The position numbers and the translations under genes are program-made. From assembly GCA_934718275.1 (NCBI GenBank), contig CAKUZD010000005.1, forward strand, positions 62,001 to 126,000: a DNA stretch of 64,000 bases, written 5' to 3'. Shown here in pieces: positions 35,965 through 43,752 of the stretch (positions are counted from its first letter, which is position 1; each line of letters begins with the position of its first letter). This DNA comes from an uncultured Candidatus Melainabacteria bacterium. Lineage in GTDB: Bacteria; Cyanobacteriota; Vampirovibrionia; Gastranaerophilales; Gastranaerophilaceae. A model generated the notes under the pieces. That model worked only from the letters and a program-made list of their open reading frames with translations, was not told the origin of the DNA and did no database searches.

Positions 35965-36622
35965 TATTCATGGAAATCTTGAAGCACTTCTAACGGTTGC
36001 TAAGGAAATAAAAAAAAGGAATATCAATAAAATAATCTGCTTGGGTGATATTTGCGGGTATTATCCTAATGTTAATGAATGCATTGAGATAGTAAAAGAC
36101 TTAACAGATAAAGTTGTAATAGGTAATCATGATTATTATATTATAAATAATGAGCAGTGCCCTCGCTCAAATTCGGCGAATAGATGTTTGGATTATCAAA
36201 GAAGTGTTTTGAAAGAAGAAAATATTTCTTGGTTAAAAAGTTTTCCAACTAATGCGGTTTATTTTGGTATAAATTGTGTTCACGGAAGTTGGCATAATAA
36301 CCTTGATGAATATATAACAAGTGAAGAATATTTTTACAATAAAGAACCTATTGGTAAGTATATGGCTTCCGGACATTCTCATAAACCATTTATTTATAAA
36401 ACGAAAGATTTTTCTTATTGTAATGTTGGTTCTGTCGGTCAACCTCGAGATGAAGATTATAGAGCCTCATTTGCTATTTTTAATAATGGGGAATTTGAGA
36501 TAATTCGTCTCGATTACGATTATAAAAAGACTCAAGAAGAAATGAAAAAAGTAGGATATGACGAATATTTTTATAAAAACTTGAAATTTGGACTTCCAAT
36601 TGGAGTAAATAAGGAGATATAG
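35945..36622 (+). CDS. Calcineurin-like metallophosphoesterase (YfcE/MJ0936 type)
   Basis: 225 residues. Complete metal-binding set: SDIHGN (D, H), GDICGYY (D), GNHD (N, H), HGSWHN, and GHSHKPF (H, H), then NVGSVGQPRD typical of the YfcE group. Probably hydrolyses a phosphodiester or phosphomonoester product of the cassette. ATG 35945 starts exactly at the conserved N-terminus (MIAIISDIHGN), so the 20-bp overlap with the ATP-grasp gene is real and translation is probably coupled. Confidence 0.9.
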   Translation: MIAIISDIHGNLEALLTVAKEIKKRNINKIICLGDICGYYPNVNECIEIVKDLTDKVVIGNHDYYIINNEQCPRSNSANRCLDYQRSVLKEENISWLKSFPTNAVYFGINCVHGSWHNNLDEYITSEEYFYNKEPIGKYMASGHSHKPFIYKTKDFSYCNVGSVGQPRDEDYRASFAIFNNGEFEIIRLDYDYKKTQEEMKKVGYDEYFYKNLKFGLPIGVNKEI

Positions 36623-37441
36623 GTGTTAGATTTGCTAAAAAATATTAATAATAAACGAAAAGTAAAAAAATATGACATAATTTATTCGATTGGTAGAGAT
36701 TGTTCTTGTGCTATGTATTTACAAAAACAAGGTTTGAGAATTTCCTCAGGTCCGTTTGATTGGTTGACAAATGTTAATGATATAAAAGATAGATTGAAAA
36801 TTATATTAAATGATTTTGATAATTTTTTGAATTTGGAAGATTTGAAATTTCTACCCAAAGACCCAAATGTTTTTAATGATGAAGCATGTGATTACTATGA
36901 AAATTTGCGCAACGGTTTTTATTACTACCATGATTTTCATAAAAATGTTCCATTAGAAGAAGCTTTTCCGCAAGTTAAAGAAAAATATGATAGAAGAATA
37001 AGACGCTTTATGTATAATCTAAAAACTAAAAAGAAAGTTCTTTTGGTTTGGTTCTCTCATATTCCAACTGCGGATGAAGCTATTATCCCTTTGTGCGAAC
37101 AGATTTGTCAAAAGTATGGTAAACAAATTGATTTTCTGATTATAGAAAATGATGATTCAAAAGCTGATGACGCTATTGAAAAGAAATTTTTGGCAACAAA
37201 CATAGTTATGTATAAGTTGAAAACAGCTTCTTTAGACGAAAAAGGCAATCCGACTACTATGGGGCGAGAAGAAGTTTGTTCAAAATTGTTTCAGAACTAC
37301 GCTACAATTAGGTCTGTAAAAGAATATATTAAGATGTTTTTGAAAAAGTTGTTTTCAATAAAGAATGAGTTTACAAATGATGTAAAGCGTAAGGTTATTA
37401 CAATTTTGGGAATAAAAATTAAACTAAAAAAATCTACTTAG
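36623..37441 (+). CDS. DUF1796 papain-like putative cysteine peptidase, copy 1
   Basis: 272 residues. Shows the family pattern IIYSIGRDCSCAMYLQKQGL then SGPFDWL (about 19-48), with the putative catalytic Cys in RDCSCA, and YYYHDFH as the likely His site. The C-terminus has ITILGIKIKLKKS, the tail motif shared across the locus. GTG start right after the previous stop, with AAGGAGATATAG upstream. Function unproven; these genes recur in glycan loci. Converges with the XRE gene with an 8-bp tail overlap. Confidence 0.82.
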   Translation: MLDLLKNINNKRKVKKYDIIYSIGRDCSCAMYLQKQGLRISSGPFDWLTNVNDIKDRLKIILNDFDNFLNLEDLKFLPKDPNVFNDEACDYYENLRNGFYYYHDFHKNVPLEEAFPQVKEKYDRRIRRFMYNLKTKKKVLLVWFSHIPTADEAIIPLCEQICQKYGKQIDFLIIENDDSKADDAIEKKFLATNIVMYKLKTASLDEKGNPTTMGREEVCSKLFQNYATIRSVKEYIKMFLKKLFSIKNEFTNDVKRKVITILGIKIKLKKST

Positions 37442-37814
37442 TATTATTAGGTTTTTTCATTAATTTTGCTAGCTCAATCATAGTATTGAGTGCTGTTTCG
37501 TTCAAATTTCTTGTTTCAGTCATTAGTATTCTTAATTTATCATTATTATGAATTTCTAGTGCTAATTTTGAGATTTCTTGATTTTGATAATATTCTTGCA
37601 TCGGAGAACCTTCATAATCCATTAAATCGTCCATTGTACATTGAAGAACGGTAGCTATTTTTTGTAAAATTTGTACCGTTGGATTTGTGTTTGCTCCGGA
37701 AAATAACTTGTCAATTGTAACCAAAGGGATTCCTGATAACTCAGAAATTTTTCTGTTAGTTAGACATTTTATTTTTTTCTTTGTATTTAATTTTTGTACG
37801 CTGAATTTTGACAT
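37434..37814 (-). CDS. XRE-family repressor-like regulator
   Basis: 126 residues. Predicted HTH at about 19-70 (NRKISELSGIPLVTIDKLF then VQILQKIATVLQCTMDDLM), then a helical C-terminal segment. Only minus-strand gene within the glycan locus. Divergent from the Cro-like gene at 38018 across a 203-bp AT-rich gap with repeated GTATTTTAATATGG-like motifs, the layout of a phage-type genetic switch, though no phage genes are near. Start ATG follows AAAGAGAAAAAAA. Confidence 0.85.
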   Translation of the reverse strand: MSKFSVQKLNTKKKIKCLTNRKISELSGIPLVTIDKLFSGANTNPTVQILQKIATVLQCTMDDLMDYEGSPMQEYYQNQEISKLALEIHNNDKLRILMTETRNLNETALNTMIELAKLMKKPNNTK

Positions 37815-37921
37815 TTTTTTTCTCTTTAATCATATTATCTTAAAATATTACGTTTGTCTCTGATAGCAATACTAAAATATATTATTTTTTAATAATAATA
37901 GTAATAGAATGTAAATCATTG

Positions 37922-37990
37922 TTGACAAGTAGTATTTTAATATGGTAGTATTTTATTAGTAAAACGGTATTTAAATATGGTTATTTAAAT
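37922..37990 (+). promoter_or_regulatory. Promoter with repeated operator-like motifs
   Basis: TTGACA (37922-37927), 18 bp, TAGTAT (37946-37951). Overlapping or following are three related motifs: GTATTTTAATATGG (from 37932), GTATTTTATTAGTAA (from 37948), GGTATTTAAATATGG (from 37966). Likely binding sites for one or both HTH proteins. Confidence 0.5.
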
Positions 37991-38017
37991 AGTATTAATA
38001 AAAGGATAATGTAAATA

Positions 38018-38218
38018 GTGTTTTTTAATATTTTAGCGGAAATGGCAAGACGAGATTTGACAAAGTCAGAAATGTCAAAAATATTGGATATATCGCTAGG
38101 TACATTTAACAAAAAAATAAAAGGGAATTCTGATTTTACGGTTTCGGAGATTTTTAAAATGCAAGAAATATTTAATGATTCAAACTGTACTTTCGAATAT
38201 CTTTTGTGTCGTTATTAA
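38018..38218 (+). CDS. Cro-like small HTH protein
   Basis: 66 residues, essentially one HTH domain: LAEMARRDLTKSEMSKILDI then SLGTFNKKIKGNSDFTVSEI. GTG start; the RBS (AAAGGAT) is rather far upstream. No extra domain. With the divergent XRE gene it could set an on/off state for the downstream genes beginning at 38256, which follow 37 bp later on the same strand. Confidence 0.75.
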   Translation: MFFNILAEMARRDLTKSEMSKILDISLGTFNKKIKGNSDFTVSEIFKMQEIFNDSNCTFEYLLCRY

Positions 38219-38255
38219 TATTTTTTATTATGTTTGAATATCAGAGAGAAAGACT

Positions 38256-39518
38256 ATGAGTTTAGAAAATGCGGATATGTATGAAATCAGAGAGGCTCTT
38301 ATGGCGAATAAGAGAGAGGTGGTTTTGAATATGCCCAAAGTTTCTGTTATTGTGAAAACTCATAATGATGAATATACAATCTTGAACTGTTTGATAGCTT
38401 TGAGTAAACAATCTTTGGAAGAAATAGAAATTATTGTTATAGATGAAAATTCAGAAGATTCTACGTATTCTTTGGCTTGTACATATTCAGAAATTGATAA
38501 CAGAGTAAAAGTGTTTAAAGCAGCTAAAGATTTGGAAGTTTCAAAATTGGCTGCTTGTGAAAATGTTGTAACTATTTTACCTAATAGAAAAATTAGTAAA
38601 AATTTTGCAAAAAAAGTTTTAAAAAAAGCGAATAATGAATGTTTATTGTCTAAATTAAGCAATTTAATACAAAAAAATAAAAGAAAAACATCTACTAAAA
38701 ACATTACCCCAAATATTTTACAAAATACATTACCCCAAAATTTATTAACAGAAAATCAAAATATTTCTGTGGTTATTCCGACTTTGCAAAAAAATAAAAA
38801 ACTTTTGGTTAATTTGTTATCAATCTTAGACAAAGATGAGTCTGTGAGTGAAATCATTTTGATAGATAATAGTTTGCAAGGTTTGGATTATAATAGTTCA
38901 AAACTTCGAATAATAATTCCTGAAGGGAATTTGTATGTCAATCCCAGTTGGAATTTAGGAGTAAGAGAAGCTAAAAATGATATTGTTGCACTGCTGAATG
39001 ATGATATTACAATTGCACCAAATTTTTGTTCAAATGTCGCAAAAAATATTTCTCCGCAAATTGGTTGTGTCGGAGTTTGTTTGCATGATATTGAAGAAAC
39101 AGATAATGAAAAATTGTTTATTGAAGATTCTCCAATGTCGTTCCAACCGATTAATTTGATAACTTATCATTGGGGAATTGCAATATTTTTCAATAAAGCA
39201 TCTTATGTAGAAATCCCAAATGATATGAAGGTTTTTAGAGGTGATGATTGGCTTTTTTATAAGAATAAGGAAGCCGGTAGGCAGAATTATTATATAAAAG
39301 GGCAAAAAGTATATCACTATGGAAGTTTGTCAAGTCGGTCCAAAGCGCTAAAATCTATAGGGCGAACAGATAGAAAAAATTACCGAAGATATATTGGTAA
39401 AAAATGGTATAATTTTTTCTTTGATATTGATGAGCTTTCAGATGGTTATAGACTAACTCTGTTCGGTTTTAAAATCTTTCTTCCTGATGAAACCAGCCCA
39501 TACAGGAGGATAATGTAA
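38256..39518 (+). CDS. Tandem GT2-type glycosyltransferase
   Basis: 420 residues. Residues 28-95 are the first half of a GT-A domain (VSVIVKTHNDEYTILNCLIA; IIVIDENSEDSTY) that stops before its DxD. After a low-complexity linker (about 130-165) a second domain follows: SVVIPTLQKNKKLL, LLNDDITIAP, NPSWNLGVREAK. The second domain is a paralogue of the N-terminal domain at 28856. C-terminal tail LTLFGFKIFL. The first domain looks truncated, so activity likely lies in the second. ATG follows GAGAGAAAGACT. One base separates its stop from the fdtA start. Confidence 0.85.
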   Translation: MSLENADMYEIREALMANKREVVLNMPKVSVIVKTHNDEYTILNCLIALSKQSLEEIEIIVIDENSEDSTYSLACTYSEIDNRVKVFKAAKDLEVSKLAACENVVTILPNRKISKNFAKKVLKKANNECLLSKLSNLIQKNKRKTSTKNITPNILQNTLPQNLLTENQNISVVIPTLQKNKKLLVNLLSILDKDESVSEIILIDNSLQGLDYNSSKLRIIIPEGNLYVNPSWNLGVREAKNDIVALLNDDITIAPNFCSNVAKNISPQIGCVGVCLHDIEETDNEKLFIEDSPMSFQPINLITYHWGIAIFFNKASYVEIPNDMKVFRGDDWLFYKNKEAGRQNYYIKGQKVYHYGSLSSRSKALKSIGRTDRKNYRRYIGKKWYNFFFDIDELSDGYRLTLFGFKIFLPDETSPYRRIM

Positions 39519-39519
39519 A

Positions 39520-39969
39520 GTGAATTACAAGTTAATAGATTTACATATATTTGGAGATGAAAGAGGAAAACTTATTTCTTTGGAAGGAAATAAGAATATA
39601 CCATTTGATATAAAAAGAGTGTATTGGATATTTGATACGCTTCCTGATCAAGATAGAGGAATGCATGCACACAAAGACTTGGAGCAAATAATAGTTGCTA
39701 TGGATGGAGCTTGTCAATTTGTTTTGGATGATGGCAAAACTCGAGAAACAGTTTGGCTAAATCGACCTGATAAAGGTTTGTATATAGGTCCGAATATGTG
39801 GAGAGAAATGAAACATTTTTCTTATGGCTGTAAACTTATGATTTTGGCAAGTAAACACTATGATGAAAAAGAATACATAAGAAACTATGACGAATTTTTG
39901 AAAGAGGTGAAAAACTCGCCCATTGTTAGAAAGTCGAAATCTTTGATTTTGGGAAGGGGTGAAAAATAA
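39520..39969 (+). CDS. fdtA: dTDP-4-keto-6-deoxyglucose 3,4-ketoisomerase (FdtA type)
   Basis: 149 residues, RmlC-like cupin. Converts dTDP-4-keto-6-deoxyglucose to the 3-keto-6-deoxygalactose isomer, first step toward dTDP-Fuc3NAc. Seen: FGDERGKLISLEGNKNIPF, the cupin His in GMHAHKDLEQII, and RPDKGLYIGPNMWREM. FdtA and QdtA (the Qui3N branch) are hard to tell apart; the following fdtC- and fdtB-like genes are compatible with either branch but gene order favours Fuc3NAc. GTG start with AGGAGGATAATGTAAA upstream; overlaps fdtC by one base. Confidence 0.87.
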   Translation: MNYKLIDLHIFGDERGKLISLEGNKNIPFDIKRVYWIFDTLPDQDRGMHAHKDLEQIIVAMDGACQFVLDDGKTRETVWLNRPDKGLYIGPNMWREMKHFSYGCKLMILASKHYDEKEYIRNYDEFLKEVKNSPIVRKSKSLILGRGEK

Positions 39970-40391
39970 TGATACACGAGCTTTCAGATGTTCAAAGCCA
40001 AAATATTGGAGAAAATACAAATATTTGGCAATATTGTGTAGTATTGCCAAATGCCCAAATTGGCAGTAATTGCAATATTTGTTCGCATTGTTTTATTGAA
40101 AATGATGTTGTTATAGGTAATAATGTAACAGTTAAAAATGGTGTTTATCTTTATGACGGAATAACGATTGAAGATGACGTATTTATAGGTCCAAATGCAA
40201 CTTTTTGTAATGATAAATATCCAAAATCAAAAAATAAAGATTTTAATCTAGAACCAATTGTAATTAAAAAAGGTGCAAGTATTGGTGCAAATGCAACGAT
40301 ACTTCCGGGGGTAACAATAGGAGAAAATACTCTTATTGGGGCTGGAGCGATAGTAACAAAGAATATTCAAAAAAATCAAAAGTATTATTAG
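39969..40391 (+). CDS. fdtC: Hexapeptide N-acetyltransferase, FdtC-like, C-terminally short
   Basis: 140 residues of left-handed beta-helix hexapeptide repeats (IGENTNIWQYCVVLPNAQIG; NVTVKNGVYLYDGITIEDDV; ISGANA-type turns at GASIGANATILPGVTIGENT). Acetylates the amino group of dTDP-3-amino-3,6-dideoxyhexose with acetyl-CoA. The protein ends NIQKNQKYY, right where relatives continue with a GNPA-type tail of 20 or more residues, so the C-terminus appears shortened. The stop is followed by a degenerate stretch of about 230 bp. Confidence 0.82.
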   Translation: MIHELSDVQSQNIGENTNIWQYCVVLPNAQIGSNCNICSHCFIENDVVIGNNVTVKNGVYLYDGITIEDDVFIGPNATFCNDKYPKSKNKDFNLEPIVIKKGASIGANATILPGVTIGENTLIGAGAIVTKNIQKNQKYY

Positions 40392-40412
40392 TCAAAAAGG
40401 AAATAAATTAAA

Positions 40413-40529
40413 ATGGGTAATCAAAGCGCAGGACATTATAAAAGTAATATAGATATAAAAGATACAAACGGATCTATATTTTTCATCTTATATTTAAAAT
40501 GTTCCAAAAGATTACAACATTGTCGGTGA
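40413..40529 (+). pseudogene. Possible remnant of a SAM-methyltransferase N-terminus
   Basis: A 38-codon frame with RBS AAAGGAAATAAATTAAA encodes MGNQSAGHYKSNIDIKDTNG and a short hydrophobic tail. The HYKSNIDIKDTNGS pattern resembles the segment just before the glycine motif of glycan-locus methyltransferases (usually Y.. DID..N.S). The expected VLDxG motif does not follow in any frame, so if homologous it is a remnant. 40392-40625 has no other supportable feature. Confidence 0.35.
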
Positions 40530-40625
40530 AAATAAAAGTATTAATTAAAAAAGCAAACAATTGGTGCTTGTTGAAAAATTTAGCATTTTATTATGTTTCG
40601 GAATCAAAAAGAAAGGGTTATATTA

Positions 40626-41855
40626 ATGAAAAAAAACGATGTTAAATATATTGCCTTGTATCTTCCACAATTTCATACGTTTAAAGAAAATGATGAATGG
40701 TGGGGAAAAGGTTTTACGGAGTGGACAAATACTAAACCCGCAAAAAAATTGTTTGAAGGACATTATCAACCTCACGTTCCCCATAATGATATTGGTTATT
40801 ATGATTTATCTGATGTTAATGTAATGGTAAATCAGGCTAAAATGGCTAAAGAATATGGTATATACGGGTTTTGTTATTATTTTTATTGGTTTAATGGGAA
40901 AAAATTAATGGAGAAACCTCTTGAAAATATGCTAAAGACTCAAGAAGTAGATATTCCATTTTGTTTGTTTTGGGCTAATCATAATTGGACACGCGCTTGG
41001 GATACAGGCAATAAAGAAGTGTTAATTGAACAAACTTATGATGATACAACAAATGAACGATTTATTGATGATTTGGTTCCTTACTTTAAAGACAAACGAT
41101 ATATAAAAATTGATAATCGTCCAATTTTTCTTGTATATGAATCCGACAAACTTCCTAACCCTAAAGAAACAGTTGTTAAATGGCGAAAATATGCAAAAGA
41201 AAAATACAACATTGATTTATATTTAATAACTGTGCAACAGAATAATTTAATACAACCAAAAACATTTGGCTATGATGCAGCATTAGAAGGAGCTCCAAAC
41301 TTTTTAGCTGCTACAAAATCACGACTTCCTACTAAAAAATGTCCCAAATTAAATGAAGGAGTCTCTTTAACATTTTATGATTATTATACTGATGCTTTTA
41401 TTCATATTTTAAGAGATAATGTAAATTATAAATTGTATAAAACTGTTTATCCAAATTGGGACAATACACCAAGACGAAAAGAAAAAGGTGGTTGGTTATT
41501 TTATGGTTTCACGTTAGAACTTTATAAAAAGTTTTTAGCAGAAATTACTAAATTTACTATAAGTCATTTTAATAAAAATGAGCAATTTGTTTTTATAAAT
41601 GCTTGGAATGAATGGGCTGAAGGAGCACACTTAGAACCTGATGAAAAGTATGGATACAAAATATTAGAAATCACCAAAGAAATTTCCAATATGAGTGCAT
41701 TCGAACTTGATGCTGCAGGTTTTAACAAAAAAGAAAAAGAACTGATGAAACGAAAATTATTTCCTATAAAATTTTTCTCTAAGGAAAAAGAGTATAACAA
41801 ACGGATTATAAAAATATTCAATCTTCCAATAATACATTATTGGAAGAAAGTTTAA
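40626..41855 (+). CDS. WbsX family (GH99-like) glycan biosynthesis protein
   Basis: 409 residues, a stand-alone version of the C-terminal half of the protein at 28856. Marks: YIALYLPQFHTFKENDEWW, GKGFTEWTN, CLFWANHNWTRAWDTG, and FINAWNEWAEGAHLEPDEK. The tail IIKIFNLPIIHYWKKV is a variant of the locus-wide FGIK motif. ATG 40626 is chosen (RBS GAAAGGG); an in-frame start at 40593 lacks one. WbsX proteins are common in O-antigen and capsule loci, reaction unknown. The end of the gene forms a hairpin CTTCCAATAAT / ATTATTGGAAG at 41822-41846. Confidence 0.88.
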   Translation: MKKNDVKYIALYLPQFHTFKENDEWWGKGFTEWTNTKPAKKLFEGHYQPHVPHNDIGYYDLSDVNVMVNQAKMAKEYGIYGFCYYFYWFNGKKLMEKPLENMLKTQEVDIPFCLFWANHNWTRAWDTGNKEVLIEQTYDDTTNERFIDDLVPYFKDKRYIKIDNRPIFLVYESDKLPNPKETVVKWRKYAKEKYNIDLYLITVQQNNLIQPKTFGYDAALEGAPNFLAATKSRLPTKKCPKLNEGVSLTFYDYYTDAFIHILRDNVNYKLYKTVYPNWDNTPRRKEKGGWLFYGFTLELYKKFLAEITKFTISHFNKNEQFVFINAWNEWAEGAHLEPDEKYGYKILEITKEISNMSAFELDAAGFNKKEKELMKRKLFPIKFFSKEKEYNKRIIKIFNLPIIHYWKKV

Positions 41856-41884
41856 AAATAAATATTTTTTTAGTAAAAAAAGGT

Positions 41885-41890
41885 TACAAT
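41885..41890 (+). promoter_or_regulatory. -10 box predicting a leaderless fdtB mRNA
   Basis: TACAAT, 7 nt before ATG 41898; no Shine-Dalgarno and no clear -35. Suggests an internal promoter within the glycan locus. Confidence 0.45.
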
Positions 41891-41897
41891 AATTATT

Positions 41898-42983
41898 ATG
41901 ATAAAATTTTTAGATTTAGAAAAAGTTAATAACAGATTTAGGAACGAGATTGTCGAAAGATTTAAGAATATCTTAGATAAAGGTTGGTATCTTCAAGGTG
42001 ATGAAAACGAAAAATTCGCTCGAAATTTTGCAAATTATTGTGGTACAAAATATGCGGTTGGGGTTGCAAATGGATTAGATGCAATTAATTTAATTATTCG
42101 TGCATTTGGCTTTGGTGACGGTGATGAGATTATAGTGCCATCAAATACTTATATTGCAACGATTTTAGCAGTTTCTGAAAATAATTGCACACCTGTTCTT
42201 ATAGAACCGGATATAAATACTTATAATATAAATCCGGATTTGATTGAAGAAAAAATTACGGATAAAACTAAAGCCATAATTGTTGTACATCTTTATGGGC
42301 AAGCTGTTCAAATGGAAAAAGTTTGGGCTTTGGCTAAAAAATATAATCTTAAGGTTATAGAAGATTCAGCACAGGCACATGGGGCTTTTTATAAAACTAA
42401 AAGAGTCGGTAACTTGAGTGATGCTTCTGCTTTTTCGTTTTATCCTGGGAAAAACTTGGGATGTATGGGAGATGGTGGTGCTGTAACTACAAACGATGAA
42501 GAAGTTTATAAAAAAGTTAAAGCTATTGCAAATTATGGCTCTGATAGAAAATATAATCACATTTATAAAGGTGTAAATTCTCGACTTGATGAACTTCAAG
42601 CAGCAGTTTTAGATGTAAAATTACCATATTTAGATAAAGATAATGAAAGACGCCGTGAAATTTCTAAATATTATCGTGAAAATATTAAAAATAAAAAGAT
42701 AATTTTACCAAAAACTTATGACGAAAATGCTCATGTCTGGCATATTTTTGCTGTAAGAACAGAAAACCGAGATGAATTACAGAAACATCTTGAACGTAAT
42801 GGTATTCAAACAAATATTCATTATCCGACACCACCACATAAACAGGGTGCATATAAAGAATGGGAAAATAAAAGTTACCCAATAAGTGAGGAAATTCATA
42901 GGACCATTTTAAGTCTACCAATTTCTCCTGTTATGACTGATGATGAAGTTAAGAAAGTAGTAGAGGTCGTAAATGAGTGGTAG
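41898..42983 (+). CDS. fdtB: dTDP-3-amino-3,6-dideoxyhexose transaminase (FdtB/QdtB type)
   Basis: 361 residues, DegT/DnrJ/EryC1 family. Uses PLP and glutamate to aminate C3 of the 3-keto sugar made by FdtA. Seen: FLDLEKVNNRFRNEIVERF start, GVANGLDAINLIIRAFG, VVHLYGQAVQMEKV, VIEDSAQAHGA, and the PLP-Lys motif SFYPGKNLGCMGDGG (Lys about 185). This motif separates it from the WecE-type enzyme at 30928. Fuc3N versus Qui3N cannot be decided from sequence alone. Overlaps the next gene by 11 bp. Confidence 0.88.
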   Translation: MIKFLDLEKVNNRFRNEIVERFKNILDKGWYLQGDENEKFARNFANYCGTKYAVGVANGLDAINLIIRAFGFGDGDEIIVPSNTYIATILAVSENNCTPVLIEPDINTYNINPDLIEEKITDKTKAIIVVHLYGQAVQMEKVWALAKKYNLKVIEDSAQAHGAFYKTKRVGNLSDASAFSFYPGKNLGCMGDGGAVTTNDEEVYKKVKAIANYGSDRKYNHIYKGVNSRLDELQAAVLDVKLPYLDKDNERRREISKYYRENIKNKKIILPKTYDENAHVWHIFAVRTENRDELQKHLERNGIQTNIHYPTPPHKQGAYKEWENKSYPISEEIHRTILSLPISPVMTDDEVKKVVEVVNEW

Positions 42984-43743
42984 AAAGAAATATGATTTAG
43001 TTTGCTCTCTTGGAGGAAATTGTTCTGTTGCACATAATCTTATATTTAGAGGATTACGAAAATTTGCGTTACCTTTTGATTGGACATATTTTGATAATAC
43101 AGATACTGTGTATAAATTAGCAGATAGTTTCGCAAAGCATTTTAAAGACCAATTGCTAAAAGAAAATTTAGAAGAATTACCAATAAATTCAGAACATAAA
43201 GATAAAATACAATATAGAGATATTATAACAGGAATTGTATGGGCAAATCATTTTAAAAGTCGTGAATTAGTAGAATATTATAACGTTAAAAATAAAATCA
43301 ACCGAAGATTTGACAGATTATTAAATTATATTGAAAAATCAAATAATATTTTATTTATTTTTGCAATAAATTATGTAGTAGAAATTGAGCCTTTCAAGTA
43401 TTTGTATAACAAGTTAAAAGAATTATATCCTACAAAAAATATAAATATTAGAATTTTATCATTTAGTAATCCAGAAGAAATAAGTATTCATTTTGAAAAT
43501 CTAGAACTATGTAAATATACGAGAGAGCAGAATTTATATGATTTTACAAAAACTAATTTTGAATGGGCATTTTTAGATGATATCAAAATATGTAATTTAG
43601 AAAATTCCAAAATAATTACTATTCGAAAAATTAAAAAGGGGATAAAAATAAGTCTTATTCCTAATATATCTACCATTTTTAGGTTTAAATTATATTTCAT
43701 TGGAATAAGGTTTGATTTATTAATTGGAAAAGAAAGAGAGTAA
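42973..43743 (+). CDS. DUF1796 papain-like putative cysteine peptidase, copy 2
   Basis: 256 residues. Family pattern LVCSLGGNCSVAHNLIFRGL then ALPFDWTYF at about 9-38, with Cys in GNCSVA and VWANHFKSRE as the possible His site; C-terminal tail YFIGIRFDLLIGK. Diverged from copy 1 (36623) but clearly the same domain, so the locus carries two. ATG overlaps the fdtB 3' end by 11 bp with GAGG upstream. Confidence 0.82.
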   Translation: MSGRKKYDLVCSLGGNCSVAHNLIFRGLRKFALPFDWTYFDNTDTVYKLADSFAKHFKDQLLKENLEELPINSEHKDKIQYRDIITGIVWANHFKSRELVEYYNVKNKINRRFDRLLNYIEKSNNILFIFAINYVVEIEPFKYLYNKLKELYPTKNINIRILSFSNPEEISIHFENLELCKYTREQNLYDFTKTNFEWAFLDDIKICNLENSKIITIRKIKKGIKISLIPNISTIFRFKLYFIGIRFDLLIGKERE

Positions 43744-43752
43744 AGTGTAAAA

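Noticed and set aside
37434..38218. Prophage or integrative element
   Set aside because: The XRE/Cro pair has no integrase, terminase, structural genes or attachment-site duplication nearby; flanking genes are glycan genes.
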